The notes below the pieces were generated by a model. The model did not search any database. It worked only from the letters and a program-made list of their open reading frames with translations, and had not been told where the DNA came from. The position numbers were made by a program, and so were the translations under genes. Below are positions 9,720 through 18,492 of a stretch of DNA of 41,198 bases, one piece after another. This DNA comes from Clostridioides difficile (GTDB lineage Bacteria; Bacillota; Clostridia; Peptostreptococcales; Peptostreptococcaceae): assembly GCF_900243075.1 (NCBI RefSeq), contig NZ_OEZH01000147.1, positions 1-41,198 on the forward strand, read 5' to 3'. Numbering within the stretch: position 1 is the first letter of the stretch; each line of letters starts with the position of its first letter.

Positions 9720-9878
9720 TAAGTTTTGACAAAATAATTTTATTTTTTATAAGAATATTGAATAAAAATAATCATTTATTTACATGTAAAATATAAAAAA
9801 TGATTGTATAGTTGCAATTCTCAGTGAAAAATATTATTTTAGAGAAAAATTATCTTAAATGATAACTTATCTAAAGAA

Positions 9879-9921
9879 AATAGGAACTAAAACATTTATA
9901 CTATTCCTATTAATTCCTATT
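9879..9921. promoter_or_regulatory. Candidate upstream activator site: three copies of an 8-base half-site
   Basis: AATAGGAA at 9879-9886 is inverted against TTCCTATT at 9904-9911, and TTCCTATT recurs at 9914-9921. The group lies about 160-200 bases upstream of the -24/-12 promoter, a normal distance for enhancer sites of sigma-54 activators. The region 9661-10029 holds no gene. Confidence 0.45.
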
Positions 9922-9966
9922 AATTATGTACAAAACAAATTACAATATCTGTATACTTAAAAAATA

Positions 9967-10010
9967 AAAAAATCTATTGAAGGAGCATTTTGTTCCTGAA
10001 TAGATTTTTT
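9967..10010 (-). terminator. Terminator of the sigma-54 activator gene
   Basis: Arms AAAAAATCTATT (9967-9978) and AATAGATTTTTT (9999-10010) with an inner AGGA/TCCT pairing lie 20 bases past the stop codon. The minus strand carries the T run. Confidence 0.8.
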
Positions 10011-10029
10011 TATTTAACAGGTTATAAAT

Positions 10030-12042
10030 TTATGAATCTTCATATTTTAATTTATTATAAAACGCTTCTCCCTTTTGGGTTATTTTACTTCCATATCTTC
10101 CTGAACCACAGACTATAAGTTCTTCTTTTTTTAGATATTCAAATATTTTTTTAATTTTTCCTTCTGTAATTTGAAGGTTTTTATTGAGCAGTGTCTTTAA
10201 GATTAATCCCCTACCAATACCAACACCTGATTCCTTATTTAAAATTAGTATCTCTAGTATACTTAATATATCATTCTTATTATATTTTAATTTTAATGAT
10301 GTATTTTTGTTATTTAAAGTTCTTAAATTTGGAGGTAAATCTTTCTCTAATATAATATCATCACACATAATATTTAAATAAGATGTTACATTTTGAAGTT
10401 CTCTTATATTACCTTTCCACTTATAGTTTTGTATAAGTTTTTTTGCCTCTGGTGTAATTATTAATTTTTTATTAATTAAATCTTCCATAATAATTAATAT
10501 ATCTTCTTTTCTTTCTCTTAGAGGAGGTATATTTATTGGAATTGTATTTAATCGATAATATAAATCCTCCCTAAATTGGCTATTATCAATCATTTGTTCT
10601 AAGTTTTTATTTGTAGCAGATATGATTCTAACATCTATATTAATTACATTATGAGAACCAACTGGCATTATCTGTTTTTCTTGAAGAACTCTAAGTAGTT
10701 TTGTTTGTAATTCTAAGGGCATATCTCCTATTTCATCTAAGAATATTGTTCCATTATTAGCAAGTTCAAATAATCCTTGTTTTCCATCTTTTAGACCTCC
10801 AGTAAAAGTTCCTTTGTCATATCCGAATAACTGGCTTTCTAATAAGTTTTCAGGAACAGCTGCACAATTCACTGCTATAAAAGGTTGATTTTTTCTATTT
10901 GAGTTGTTATGTATAGATTGGGCTATGAGCTCTTTACCAGTCCCACTTTCACCTCTGATAAGTATGCTTAAGTCAGACTTAGAAACTTTTTTAGCTAAAT
11001 CTATACATTCAAGCATCTTGGGACTATTTGTTTTTATATCCTTAAACGTATATTTTGCTATTTGTCCTTTTTCTCTTAATTTTTTAGTGAGGTTTTGTTC
11101 TAGTTTTTTTATGTATGTTATTTCTTGTAAACTATAATATGTACCCATTTTTTCATCTCTATTATATATATTTTTTTTATTTACATTTATATATTTCTTA
11201 TTGAATATAACAACCTTGTCTAGTATTTCTTTTTCACTCAATAAAACTTTTAAACTATCTATAAATATTTCCTCAATGTGTTTTCCATATATATCCTCTT
11301 TTATGTCTAAAATATCTTTTACTTTACTATTATATGTATTTATTTCACCATCTTTTGAAGTAAATAATATACCATCCTTTGATAAATTTAATATTGTATC
11401 CAATTCTTCTATCTTTAAAAATAGTTCTTTATATTTATCTTTTATACCAGTATCTAAACTTATTATTTCTTCTGAGTATTTAACTAGATTAGATTGTATT
11501 TCCTTAGAATCAATTTGTAATAAATTTATTATTTCTATAAATGTGGAGATATCTATATATCTATGACCTAAATCAAATATATCTGAGATAAAGCTAGGTA
11601 CTTTTTCTGGAACTCCTGGAGTTATAGCTATTTTTATATCTTTATAATTATTATCATTCATATATGGGATTGGTCTAATATTAGTTACTCCAATTTTATA
11701 AAACAAACTTATGGTTTCTAGAGTAGTTTCATCAGAATCATTTACGATTAGAGCATTTGTACCCTGTGGCAAAGATAATAAATTATATATTTTATCTTCC
11801 TTAAAAGTTCTTCTTATCACAATAACTTTTTTCTTATCTAATATATTATTTATAATTTTGTCTAATCTTTCTACTGACATTACTAATATCACATCATCGT
11901 TTATAATATCATTGTCATTTATCTCATCTATAAAGTATCTGTTAATATTTATATAATCTCCAAAAACTAATTTTAAATTATTTTCTAAAAAATCTATTAA
12001 ATCTTTTCTACTATCATTTACCAGAGCCACTGATTTTTTCAT
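10030..12042 (-). CDS. Sigma-54-dependent transcriptional activator with PAS domain
   Basis: A 670-residue protein. Residues 1-180 form a sensor region I cannot assign firmly (a PrpR-N-like receptor is possible). A PAS-like domain spans about 205-310. The AAA+ domain (about 335-570) has Walker A GESGTGKE (364-371), the sigma-54 contact loop GTFTGG (411-416, usual GAFTGA with two changes), Walker B GTIFLDEIGD (431-440) and arginine-finger segment YYRLNTIPINIPPLRERKED. Instead of a Fis-type helix-turn-helix the C-terminus (about 585-670) looks like a winged helix ending GSGRYGSKITQKGEAFYNKL. It should activate RNA polymerase-sigma54 at 9704-9719. ATG 12042 follows a GGAGA site. A possible leader ORF and hairpin lie upstream at 12132-12201. 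Confidence 0.9.
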   Translation of the reverse strand: MKKSVALVNDSRKDLIDFLENNLKLVFGDYININRYFIDEINDNDIINDDVILVMSVERLDKIINNILDKKKVIVIRRTFKEDKIYNLLSLPQGTNALIVNDSDETTLETISLFYKIGVTNIRPIPYMNDNNYKDIKIAITPGVPEKVPSFISDIFDLGHRYIDISTFIEIINLLQIDSKEIQSNLVKYSEEIISLDTGIKDKYKELFLKIEELDTILNLSKDGILFTSKDGEINTYNSKVKDILDIKEDIYGKHIEEIFIDSLKVLLSEKEILDKVVIFNKKYINVNKKNIYNRDEKMGTYYSLQEITYIKKLEQNLTKKLREKGQIAKYTFKDIKTNSPKMLECIDLAKKVSKSDLSILIRGESGTGKELIAQSIHNNSNRKNQPFIAVNCAAVPENLLESQLFGYDKGTFTGGLKDGKQGLFELANNGTIFLDEIGDMPLELQTKLLRVLQEKQIMPVGSHNVINIDVRIISATNKNLEQMIDNSQFREDLYYRLNTIPINIPPLRERKEDILIIMEDLINKKLIITPEAKKLIQNYKWKGNIRELQNVTSYLNIMCDDIILEKDLPPNLRTLNNKNTSLKLKYNKNDILSILEILILNKESGVGIGRGLILKTLLNKNLQITEGKIKKIFEYLKKEELIVCGSGRYGSKITQKGEAFYNKLKYEDS

Positions 12043-12131
12043 TGATTTCTCCTTATATAATAAATAGTCTTAAACAAAATAGTTGTATAAAGTTATCTAA
12101 TTTTGATAATCTAAATTTATCAAATAAAAAA

Positions 12132-12177
12132 GAAAGTGTCTATAATGACTTTATAAAAGTCACATTAAGACACTTTC
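12132..12177 (-). terminator. Terminator-type hairpin in the leader of the sigma-54 activator
   Basis: GAAAGTGTCT (12132-12141) pairs with AGACACTTTC (12168-12177), with an inner TGACTTT/AAAGTCA stem. On the minus strand it is followed by TTTTTTATTTG, so it would stop leftward transcription about 90 bases before the activator start. No minus-strand gene lies behind it except a 13-codon ORF that runs into its first arm, which points to attenuation. Confidence 0.6.
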
Positions 12178-12201
12178 CTTCTTATAATTAAATCTTGTCA
12201 C
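12160..12201 (-). CDS. Possible 13-residue leader peptide
   Basis: On the minus strand AGGGGG (12212-12207) and a 5-base spacer precede GTG 12201, opening VTRFNYKKESVLM and a TGA stop at 12160. The last codons (GAA AGT GTC T) are the first arm of the terminator hairpin at 12132-12177, so a ribosome held on the ORF would block the stem. This is the geometry of ribosome-controlled attenuators. No other evidence of translation; chance remains possible for so short a frame. Confidence 0.35.
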   Translation of the reverse strand: MTRFNYKKESVLM

Positions 12202-12495
12202 CAAATCCCCCTAATTGTTGCTTAAAATTAAAACTGTATGTATATTTTTCATTTTTATTCGATTAAATTATAATATACACCCAAAAAATTTATTTTAATA
12301 AATTCTATTGATAATATAATTTTATAAATATAGAATTATATTAAAATAAATAATATATGAAAATATATATGTATAAGTTTATTCTGCGTGAGTAGAATAG
12401 ATTTGTCAAGCTTAATTTAATTGTAATAATGTCTTTTGTTAAAATAATATAAATTAAAATATTTTATACAATATAGTATAAAGGAGGTAGCTTTG

Positions 12496-13146
12496 ATGAA
12501 AGCAGAAAAAACAAGCATATATCCAATTATTAAAAATAATTTAAATCAAGTATCAATTGTTGAATATAAAAAGGGTCAAAGATTTGTAGCATCAGATAAA
12601 GACTTACAAGAAGTATTTTTTATAATAGAGGGAGTTGCTTTAGTGGAATGTACTACCAGAGGAGGAAATAAATTTCTTGTTGATATTGTACCTGAAAATG
12701 AATTTATAGGTAAAATAAGTTATATATATGAACATAACTTGAAATGCGATATATTTGCAAAGACTAATATAAAATTATTTCGATTTGAAAAAAATGTATT
12801 TGAAGAATTTTATCTTAAACCAGATTTTATTGCACTATTTCACAAAAAATGTACAAGAAGGATATATGAACTGTATAAAACTAGAATGGTAAGAGAGCTG
12901 TTTTCTTGTACAGAAGTTATCGCCTATTGTATACTAAACAAACAAGAAAATAATAGCTGCAATATAAGAGCTATTCGTAATTTCAGTGAAATCTATTCAA
13001 TTAGTAGAAAGAGTAGATACCATTCTCTGTTGAAGTTAACTGAAAAAGGAGTAGTAAGAAAAATTGATAACACATATGAAATTTTAAATTATGATGAATT
13101 ACATAGATTAGCATTTGAAGTAAAAGAATTTTTAGAAGATGAATAA
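12496..13146 (+). CDS. Crp/Fnr-family transcriptional regulator
   Basis: A 216-residue protein. Residues about 18-115 form a cyclic-nucleotide-binding-type beta barrel (KKGQRFVASDKDLQEVFFIIEGVALV, broken here as strands KGQRF and VFFIIEG). A long dimerization helix follows, then a C-terminal winged helix with FSEIYSISRKSRYHSLLKL as recognition region and GVVRKIDNTYEI as wing. No Fnr-type Cys quartet is seen in the N-terminus, so an iron-sulfur sensor is unlikely and the ligand is unknown. AAGGAGG at 12481-12487 fits ATG 12496 (8-base spacing) better than the TTG just before it. It is monocistronic with a terminator downstream. Its target is not evident; the divergent sigma-54 regulon is one candidate. 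Confidence 0.85.
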   Translation: MKAEKTSIYPIIKNNLNQVSIVEYKKGQRFVASDKDLQEVFFIIEGVALVECTTRGGNKFLVDIVPENEFIGKISYIYEHNLKCDIFAKTNIKLFRFEKNVFEEFYLKPDFIALFHKKCTRRIYELYKTRMVRELFSCTEVIAYCILNKQENNSCNIRAIRNFSEIYSISRKSRYHSLLKLTEKGVVRKIDNTYEILNYDELHRLAFEVKEFLEDE

Positions 13147-13197
13147 AGAATATTATTTAATCAAGAAAGGCATAATAATTTCTACAAAAACAGAAGT

Positions 13198-13243
13198 AGT
13201 CTCACTGAAAATCAAAGATACTTTAATTGTTTTCAATGAGACT
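13198..13243. terminator. Bidirectional terminator between the Crp-type and MATE genes
   Basis: AGTCTCACTGAAAA (13198-13211) pairs with TTTTCAATGAGACT (13230-13243), with one mismatch. It lies between convergent genes. Confidence 0.8.
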
Positions 13244-13278
13244 GTTTAGAAATATTATATATTTATAATGTATTGCTA

Positions 13279-14655
13279 TTAGTCAATTTCCTTTACTATA
13301 TTAATAGCCCACTTTTTAGATAAGGCTCTAGGAACACCAAATATAAACTTAACAACTTCTTCGCTATAAGTAAGTAGGACGAGTATAAATATAGGTGCAC
13401 CATTAAATGCAGCTATAAAAGTTAGAGGAATAGAAGCTAACCACATACATCCTAATTCTAAAAATAGGGCATATTTAGTATCTCCTCCACTTCTTAAAAT
13501 ACCGATTATAACTAATGTATTAAAGGATTTAAGAGCCATTAGCATTCCCATTATAAAGAATATCTTAGTTATATCAGAAGATAAGCTATCAGAAACACTA
13601 AACATTTTTAATAATAATGGGATATTTAAAATTAAAATAATTCCAAGTATTAAACCAGCCGAAAATACAAGTATAGAAAACTTTTTAGCATATTCAATAG
13701 CTCTTTTAATATGGTCAGCTCCAAGTTCATTTCCAAGCATAATAGATGCACCAGATGCAATACATACAGCAGTCATTATAAAGAAATTACCTGTACTAGT
13801 TGCTATCTGACTTGCTGCTATAGCAGAAGTACCTGCTCTTGCATATGCGACAGAATACAGGACAGTTCCAACTGCCCATACAGAGTCATTTACAAATATA
13901 GGAAAGCTTTTTGATGAAAAAGATTTTATAAAAATCTTATCAATAGCTTTTAGATTTTTTAGACCAAACTTTAATATATAGTCTTTTTTATAAAAGTAAA
14001 CATAAGTAATCATTAAAATTAGTTCACATATTCTAGCAATAACAGTAGCTAGAGCAGCTCCTTTTACACCCAGTGCAGGAAGACCTAAGTTACCAAATAT
14101 AAATCCATAATTTAAAATAACATTTGTTACAAGAGCAAATGCACTACAAATCATACCTAACTTAGGGTTTCTAACACCCCTAGAACCAGTACTAAATACT
14201 GTACTTATAGCTATTAACGGATAACTAAATACTGCAATACTAAAGTAATCTATACAAAGTTTTACAACTTCTGAATCATAAGAAAATATGTGTATAATTG
14301 ATTTTGGTGTTAGTAAAGCAGGAATAACAAATACAAAACTTAAGACAATTGCTAATATACAAGTAAGACCTGTGACTTTTCTTATATTGCCAACATCCTT
14401 CTTTCCATAAAATTGTGAAATAAAAACTCCAGCGCCTCCTGTAATACCAGATAAGGACATGTTAAAAAGAAAGAAAAATTGGTTTGCAACTCCAACTGAA
14501 GCTACAGATGTTTCCCCCAAACTACTTATCATAACAGTATCTATTACGTTTACAGAAGTAGAAATTAAGTTCTGTATAATAATAGGTATACATAAAGATA
14601 GAAGTATTTTATAAAATCTTTTATTTTCGTCTTTTAAAGAAAATAGTTCTTGCAA
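13279..14655 (-). CDS. MATE-family multidrug/metabolite exporter
   Basis: A 458-residue protein with 12 predicted helices in two similar halves, the layout of MATE (MOP superfamily) cation-coupled antiporters. Family-like motifs are IPIIIQNLISTSVNVIDTVM in helix 1, GGAGVFISQFYGKKD after helix 2, and in the second half AASQIATSTGNFFI with GASIMLGNELGAD. It lies in the inner membrane and would extrude drugs or metabolites. AAAGGAGAGG precedes ATG 14655. It is 15 bases downstream of the ABC-F gene on the same strand, so the two are probably one operon. The substrate is not visible. Confidence 0.92.
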   Translation of the reverse strand: MQELFSLKDENKRFYKILLSLCIPIIIQNLISTSVNVIDTVMISSLGETSVASVGVANQFFFLFNMSLSGITGGAGVFISQFYGKKDVGNIRKVTGLTCILAIVLSFVFVIPALLTPKSIIHIFSYDSEVVKLCIDYFSIAVFSYPLIAISTVFSTGSRGVRNPKLGMICSAFALVTNVILNYGFIFGNLGLPALGVKGAALATVIARICELILMITYVYFYKKDYILKFGLKNLKAIDKIFIKSFSSKSFPIFVNDSVWAVGTVLYSVAYARAGTSAIAASQIATSTGNFFIMTAVCIASGASIMLGNELGADHIKRAIEYAKKFSILVFSAGLILGIILILNIPLLLKMFSVSDSLSSDITKIFFIMGMLMALKSFNTLVIIGILRSGGDTKYALFLELGCMWLASIPLTFIAAFNGAPIFILVLLTYSEEVVKFIFGVPRALSKKWAINIVKEID

Positions 14656-14670
14656 ATAATCCTCTCCTTT

Positions 14671-16584
14671 TTACATAAATTCTTCCCACTCATCATATAG
14701 AGAGGTAAGGTTATTTTCTAAATTAATTTTTTCTTGACTAACTTCCTTAGCTTTATCTGGATTAGAGTATACTTCTTCTTGACATAAAAGTATATCTAAT
14801 TCTTCAATTTTAAGCTCTAATTTTTCAATTTCTTTTTCTATATTTTGTCTTTTTAGTCTGTTTTTCTTTTCTAATTCTCTTTGTTCTCTTTCTTTTCTTT
14901 TTTCATCTTTTATTTGAGTTCTAGTTTTCTCATCCTTTTCTTCTATAACACTCATCTCTTGGATTTGCCTTTTTTTATCAATATAATAATCATAATTTCC
15001 TAGGTATTCAGTAACTCCATTTTCGTCTAAAACTAAAATCTTATCAACAACAGTATTTAAAAAATATCTATCATGTGAGATTGTAAATATAGTACCATCA
15101 TAATTAGTTAATGCCTCTTCAAGAACCTCCTTAGAATCAATATCTAGATGGTTAGTAGGCTCATCTAATAATAATAAATTTGCATTTGATAGTATGAGTT
15201 TAAGTATAGCAACTCTAGCTCTTTCCCCACCACTTAATGTAGATATCTTCTTAAAAACTTCTTCATCAACAAATAAAAATGCTCCTAACATATTTCTCAA
15301 AGTAGTTTGAGTAAGATGAGTATTATTTTCCCAAATCTCATCAATTATTGTGTTATCTAAATTAAGAGTTTTTTGTTCCTGATGGAAGTAAGAAACATGG
15401 ACATTAGCTCCAAATTTAATAGCACCACTAAGAGGCTGTAGTTCATTAGTTATTATTTTAAATAATGTAGATTTACCAATACCATTTGCACCTATAAGAG
15501 CAACTTTTTCTCCTCTATATATATCTAAGTCCAAGTTTTTAAAAAGTATTCTTTCTCCATAACCCATAGACACATCTCTGATTTGAAGAACATCATTGCC
15601 ACTTTGGACAGAAGGAGTAAATTGTATACGAGCTTTTTTTCTATAAGCTTCTGGTTTATCTAAAACATCTACTTTATCCAATGCTTTTTCTTTACTTCTT
15701 GCACGTTTTAAGTGTTTTTCTCTACCATAAGCTTTTAGCCTTTCAATTGATTCTTCTTGTTTTTTTATTTCTTTTTGTTGGTCTTCAAATTTCTTAAGTT
15801 CTAGTTCTTTTTCTACCCTAGATAACTCAACAAATTTAGAATAGTTACCATTATATACTTTAAGTTTTTTATTATGAACTTCAAAAATTCTATTTACAGA
15901 TTGGTCTAAGAAATATCTATCATGAGATATTAACATAACAGTACCTTTATATTGTTTTAAAAATACTTCTAACCATTCTATCGCCTCAGAATCTAAGTGG
16001 TTAGTAGGTTCATCAAGTAACAATAGGGTTGGTTTTTTAAGAAGTAATTTTCCTAAAAGAACTCTGGTTTTTTCACCACCAGAAAGTATGCTTATTGGCT
16101 TATCCATATCATTGTCACTAAATCCTAATCCCTTTAAAACTCCTTTTGCTTCAGATTTATATCCATATCCATTTAAATCTGAAAATAATTCTAGTTTATG
16201 TGAATATTCATCCATTATTTTTTCTAGAATTGGAGAATTTGTTTTTGTGCTTTCTTCAGATATTTTAACCTCTAATTCTCTTAAATAGGATTCCATATCT
16301 ATCAAATTTTTAAAAACTTCTAACACTTCTTCTAAAATAGTATTATCCGAATAAAAATTAGTATTTTGTTCTAAATATCCGATTTCACAATCTTTAGAAG
16401 TGTAAATATCTCCACTATCATAGCCATAAATTCCTGAAATTATTTTAAATAAAGTAGTTTTTCCAGTACCATTAACGCCGATTATACCAATTTTATCGCC
16501 TTCATTTACTGTAAAACTAATATTTTCTAATATAGAATCTATACCAAAACTTTTATTTAAGTTATTACATGACAAAACAATCAT
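14671..16584 (-). CDS. ABC-F family ATPase (ribosome-associated type)
   Basis: A 637-residue soluble protein with two ABC cassettes and no membrane helices. The first Walker A is GVNGTGKT (36-43), with LSGGEKTRVLLGKLL and LLLLDEPTNHLD. The second has IGANGIGKST near 360, LSGGERARVAILKLI and LLLLDEPTNHLD. The charged linker between them (around residues 240-320, KKQEESIERLKAYGREKH) is the arm that reaches into the ribosomal tRNA region in ABC-F proteins, and the C-terminus is a coiled coil rich in Lys/Glu. It may be a housekeeping Uup/YdiF-like factor or an antibiotic-resistance ABC-F; sequence alone does not decide. Co-transcription with a MATE exporter hints at drug tolerance. Its start faces rex across a 135-base divergent promoter region. 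Confidence 0.9.
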   Translation of the reverse strand: MIVLSCNNLNKSFGIDSILENISFTVNEGDKIGIIGVNGTGKTTLFKIISGIYGYDSGDIYTSKDCEIGYLEQNTNFYSDNTILEEVLEVFKNLIDMESYLRELEVKISEESTKTNSPILEKIMDEYSHKLELFSDLNGYGYKSEAKGVLKGLGFSDNDMDKPISILSGGEKTRVLLGKLLLKKPTLLLLDEPTNHLDSEAIEWLEVFLKQYKGTVMLISHDRYFLDQSVNRIFEVHNKKLKVYNGNYSKFVELSRVEKELELKKFEDQQKEIKKQEESIERLKAYGREKHLKRARSKEKALDKVDVLDKPEAYRKKARIQFTPSVQSGNDVLQIRDVSMGYGERILFKNLDLDIYRGEKVALIGANGIGKSTLFKIITNELQPLSGAIKFGANVHVSYFHQEQKTLNLDNTIIDEIWENNTHLTQTTLRNMLGAFLFVDEEVFKKISTLSGGERARVAILKLILSNANLLLLDEPTNHLDIDSKEVLEEALTNYDGTIFTISHDRYFLNTVVDKILVLDENGVTEYLGNYDYYIDKKRQIQEMSVIEEKDEKTRTQIKDEKRKEREQRELEKKNRLKRQNIEKEIEKLELKIEELDILLCQEEVYSNPDKAKEVSQEKINLENNLTSLYDEWEEFM

Positions 16585-16719
16585 AAATTTCTACCTCCTT
16601 GAACTATCTAAAATTATAATGTTTTGATATAATATAATCAAGGTTATATGTATTAGTTTTGAAAAAGAAATATTTTATTGTGAATCAAACAAAAAAGAGG
16701 ACACTTTTAGGAGGTGAAG

Positions 16720-17352
16720 ATGTTGGGAAATAAAAATATATCAATGGCAGTTATAAGAAGGCTCCCAAAATATCATAGATATCTTGGAGACTTATTAGAT
16801 AGGGATATACAAAGAATATCTTCTAAAGAATTGAGTGATATAATAGGGTTTACTGCTTCTCAAATAAGACAAGATTTAAACAACTTTGGTGGGTTTGGAC
16901 AACAAGGATATGGTTATAATGTAGAAGCTCTTCATACTGAGATAGGTAAAATTCTTGGATTGGATCGACCATACAACGCAGTTCTTGTAGGAGCAGGTAA
17001 CTTAGGACAAGCTATAGCCAATTATGCAGGATTTAGAAAAGCTGGATTCGAGATAAAAGCTTTGTTTGATGCAAATCCTAGAATGATAGGTTTAAAGATA
17101 AGAGAATTTGAAGTATTAGATTCAGATACTTTAGAAGACTTTATAAAAAACAATGATATAGATATTGCTGTATTATGTATACCTAAAAATGGAGCACAAG
17201 AAGTTATTAATAGAGTTGTAAAAGCTGGAATCAAAGGCGTGTGGAATTTTGCACCATTAGATTTAGAGGTTCCGAAAGGTGTTATAGTTGAAAATGTAAA
17301 CCTAACAGAAAGCTTATTTACTTTATCGTATTTAATGAAAGAAGGAAAGTAG
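16720..17352 (+). CDS. rex: Redox-sensing transcriptional repressor Rex
   Basis: A 210-residue protein matching Rex throughout. The N-terminal winged helix (about 1-80) has ISMAVIRRLPKYHRYLGDLL and SSKELSDIIGFTASQIRQDL, and a Rossmann domain begins VLVGAGNLGQAIANYAGF, which binds NADH/NAD+. The C-terminal WNFAPLDLEVP and VNLTESLFTLSYL correspond to the dimer-swapped helix. Rex releases DNA when NADH rises and in clostridia represses fermentation and NAD+-regenerating genes. AGGAGG at 16709-16714 sets ATG 16720; the GTG at 16714 overlaps the binding site. A terminator follows. Confidence 0.95.
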   Translation: MLGNKNISMAVIRRLPKYHRYLGDLLDRDIQRISSKELSDIIGFTASQIRQDLNNFGGFGQQGYGYNVEALHTEIGKILGLDRPYNAVLVGAGNLGQAIANYAGFRKAGFEIKALFDANPRMIGLKIREFEVLDSDTLEDFIKNNDIDIAVLCIPKNGAQEVINRVVKAGIKGVWNFAPLDLEVPKGVIVENVNLTESLFTLSYLMKEGK

Positions 17353-17398
17353 ACAACATAAAAATATTAATAATAAATAGTTGTGAAGAGTATTGAGA

Positions 17399-17435
17399 AA
17401 GTCAGAAGATTTAATATTAAATCCTCTGGCTTTTT
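17399..17435 (+). terminator. Terminator after rex
   Basis: AAGTCAGAAGATTTA pairs with TAAATCCTCTGGCTTT in an imperfect stem and is followed by TTTTT. Confidence 0.75.
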
Positions 17436-17499
17436 GAAATATTAGGATAAAAATTTAAACAATGTATGCAAATAAACAATATTAGGGAGAGTGATTTTT

Positions 17500-18030
17500 G
17501 TGGAGGAATTATGGAAAAAAGCAATTGAATTTCATGGTCATGAATGTCCAGGTTTAACTATAGGATTTAAAGCAGCACTTGCAGCAAGAGAATATTTGGG
17601 ATGTAAACAATCAGGAGATGAGGAAGTTGTATGTATTTCTGAAAATGATGCTTGCGGAATAGATGGGATACAAGTAGTTCTAAGTTGTACAATGGGTAAA
17701 GGGAATTTACTACTTAGGATGACTGGAAAATCAGTATATCATTTCTTTAATAGAGAGAATGGAAAATCAATAAGAATATATGTAAAGTCAAAACCATTTG
17801 ATATGGATAGAGAAGGATATAAGAAATACTTATTAGAAAGTGATTTTGAAGAAATATTTGAGATTACAGATACGAAGTTAAGGCTTCCTGAAAAAGCAAG
17901 AATATTTAAATCTCTTAAATGTGAAATATGTGGTGAATTTGCTTCTGAGCAATACATAAGAATTCAAGAAGATAAAAAAGTATGTCTTGATTGTTTTGAT
18001 AAATATGAAAGATTCTATGAAGAGGATTAG
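17500..18030 (+). CDS. FmdE-family protein (formylmethanofuran dehydrogenase subunit E-like)
   Basis: A 176-residue protein. The N-terminus AIEFHGHECPGLTIGF has the HxHxCPG signature of FmdE, which binds a metal, followed by NDACGIDGIQVVLSCTMGKGN. The C-terminus has a zinc-ribbon: CEICGEFASEQYIR with CLDCFDKYE about 20 residues later. In methanogens FmdE belongs to a molybdenum or tungsten enzyme, but in clostridia stand-alone copies are widespread and their role is unproven (molybdenum cofactor related functions have been suggested). AGGGAG at 17484-17489 is 10 bases before GTG 17500, so I prefer it to the GTG at 17491. Confidence 0.85.
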   Translation: MEELWKKAIEFHGHECPGLTIGFKAALAAREYLGCKQSGDEEVVCISENDACGIDGIQVVLSCTMGKGNLLLRMTGKSVYHFFNRENGKSIRIYVKSKPFDMDREGYKKYLLESDFEEIFEITDTKLRLPEKARIFKSLKCEICGEFASEQYIRIQEDKKVCLDCFDKYERFYEED

Positions 18031-18252
18031 TAATAAAAATTCTAAATAGTTTATAAGTCATAAGGTACTATATTTTTAAAGTTAAGCAAAAAATTTAGGT
18101 GGATATTTAAACTTTTTAAGTTATTAGAAAGTATTTTGTTTTGTCGAAACATTTATTATATAGAATAACTTAAATTAAAAAAAGTATACATAATTTGTAT
18201 ATAATTATTATTATAATTAGTTTATAGATTGAATTAAGGGGGAAAATTTTTT

Positions 18253-18492
18253 ATGTATAAAATGGTTGTATGTAATGATGAACCTATTCAAAGATAAATC
18301 CTAAAGAAATATCTAATTAAAATCTTTGAAAGAGAAATAGAAAAGTATGAAATTTTGGAGTTTAATTCTAGCGAAGAACTACTTAGTAATTATCCAGATA
18401 AGGTAAATATTATTTTTTTAGATATTAATATTGGAATGTCAAACAGTATGGATATGGAACGTAAAATTAGAGATTTTGATGTAAAAAAATAA
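18253..18492 (+). pseudogene. Broken response regulator receiver domain
   Basis: GGGGG and ATG 18253 open MYKMVVCNDEPIQR, whose NDEP is the acidic pocket of a receiver domain. An in-frame TAA at 18295 interrupts it. The same frame continues ILKKYLIKIFEREIEKYEI, SSEELLSNYPDKVNIIFLDINIGMSNSMD (phospho-acceptor Asp in FLDINI) and MERKIRDFDVKK, then stops at 18492 before the rest of the receiver and any DNA-binding domain. The wording resembles AgrA/LytTR-type regulators. Stretches to about 18669 keep fragments (IKCENTKVNEIIIHNSRLIT) but are full of stops. It was probably the regulator of cassette 2. The 220 bases before it contain the AGTATACATAATT sequence shared with the cassette 1 promoter repeat. 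Confidence 0.7.

Larger units (their letters stand above)
12043..12495. other. Divergent intergenic region between the sigma-54 activator and the Crp-type gene
   Basis: About 450 bases containing the minus-strand leader ORF and hairpin described separately, an inverted repeat AATTCTAT/ATAGAATT around 12301-12336, and several TATAAT-like boxes, including TATTATAAT on the minus strand near 12270 that could start the activator transcript. No other gene is supported. Confidence 0.6.

Noticed and set aside
16678-16692. TTGTGAATCAAACAA upstream of rex as an autoregulatory Rex operator
   Set aside because: The half-sites resemble Rex boxes, but the spacing does not fit TTGTTAA-N4-TTAACAA and the symmetry is poor.
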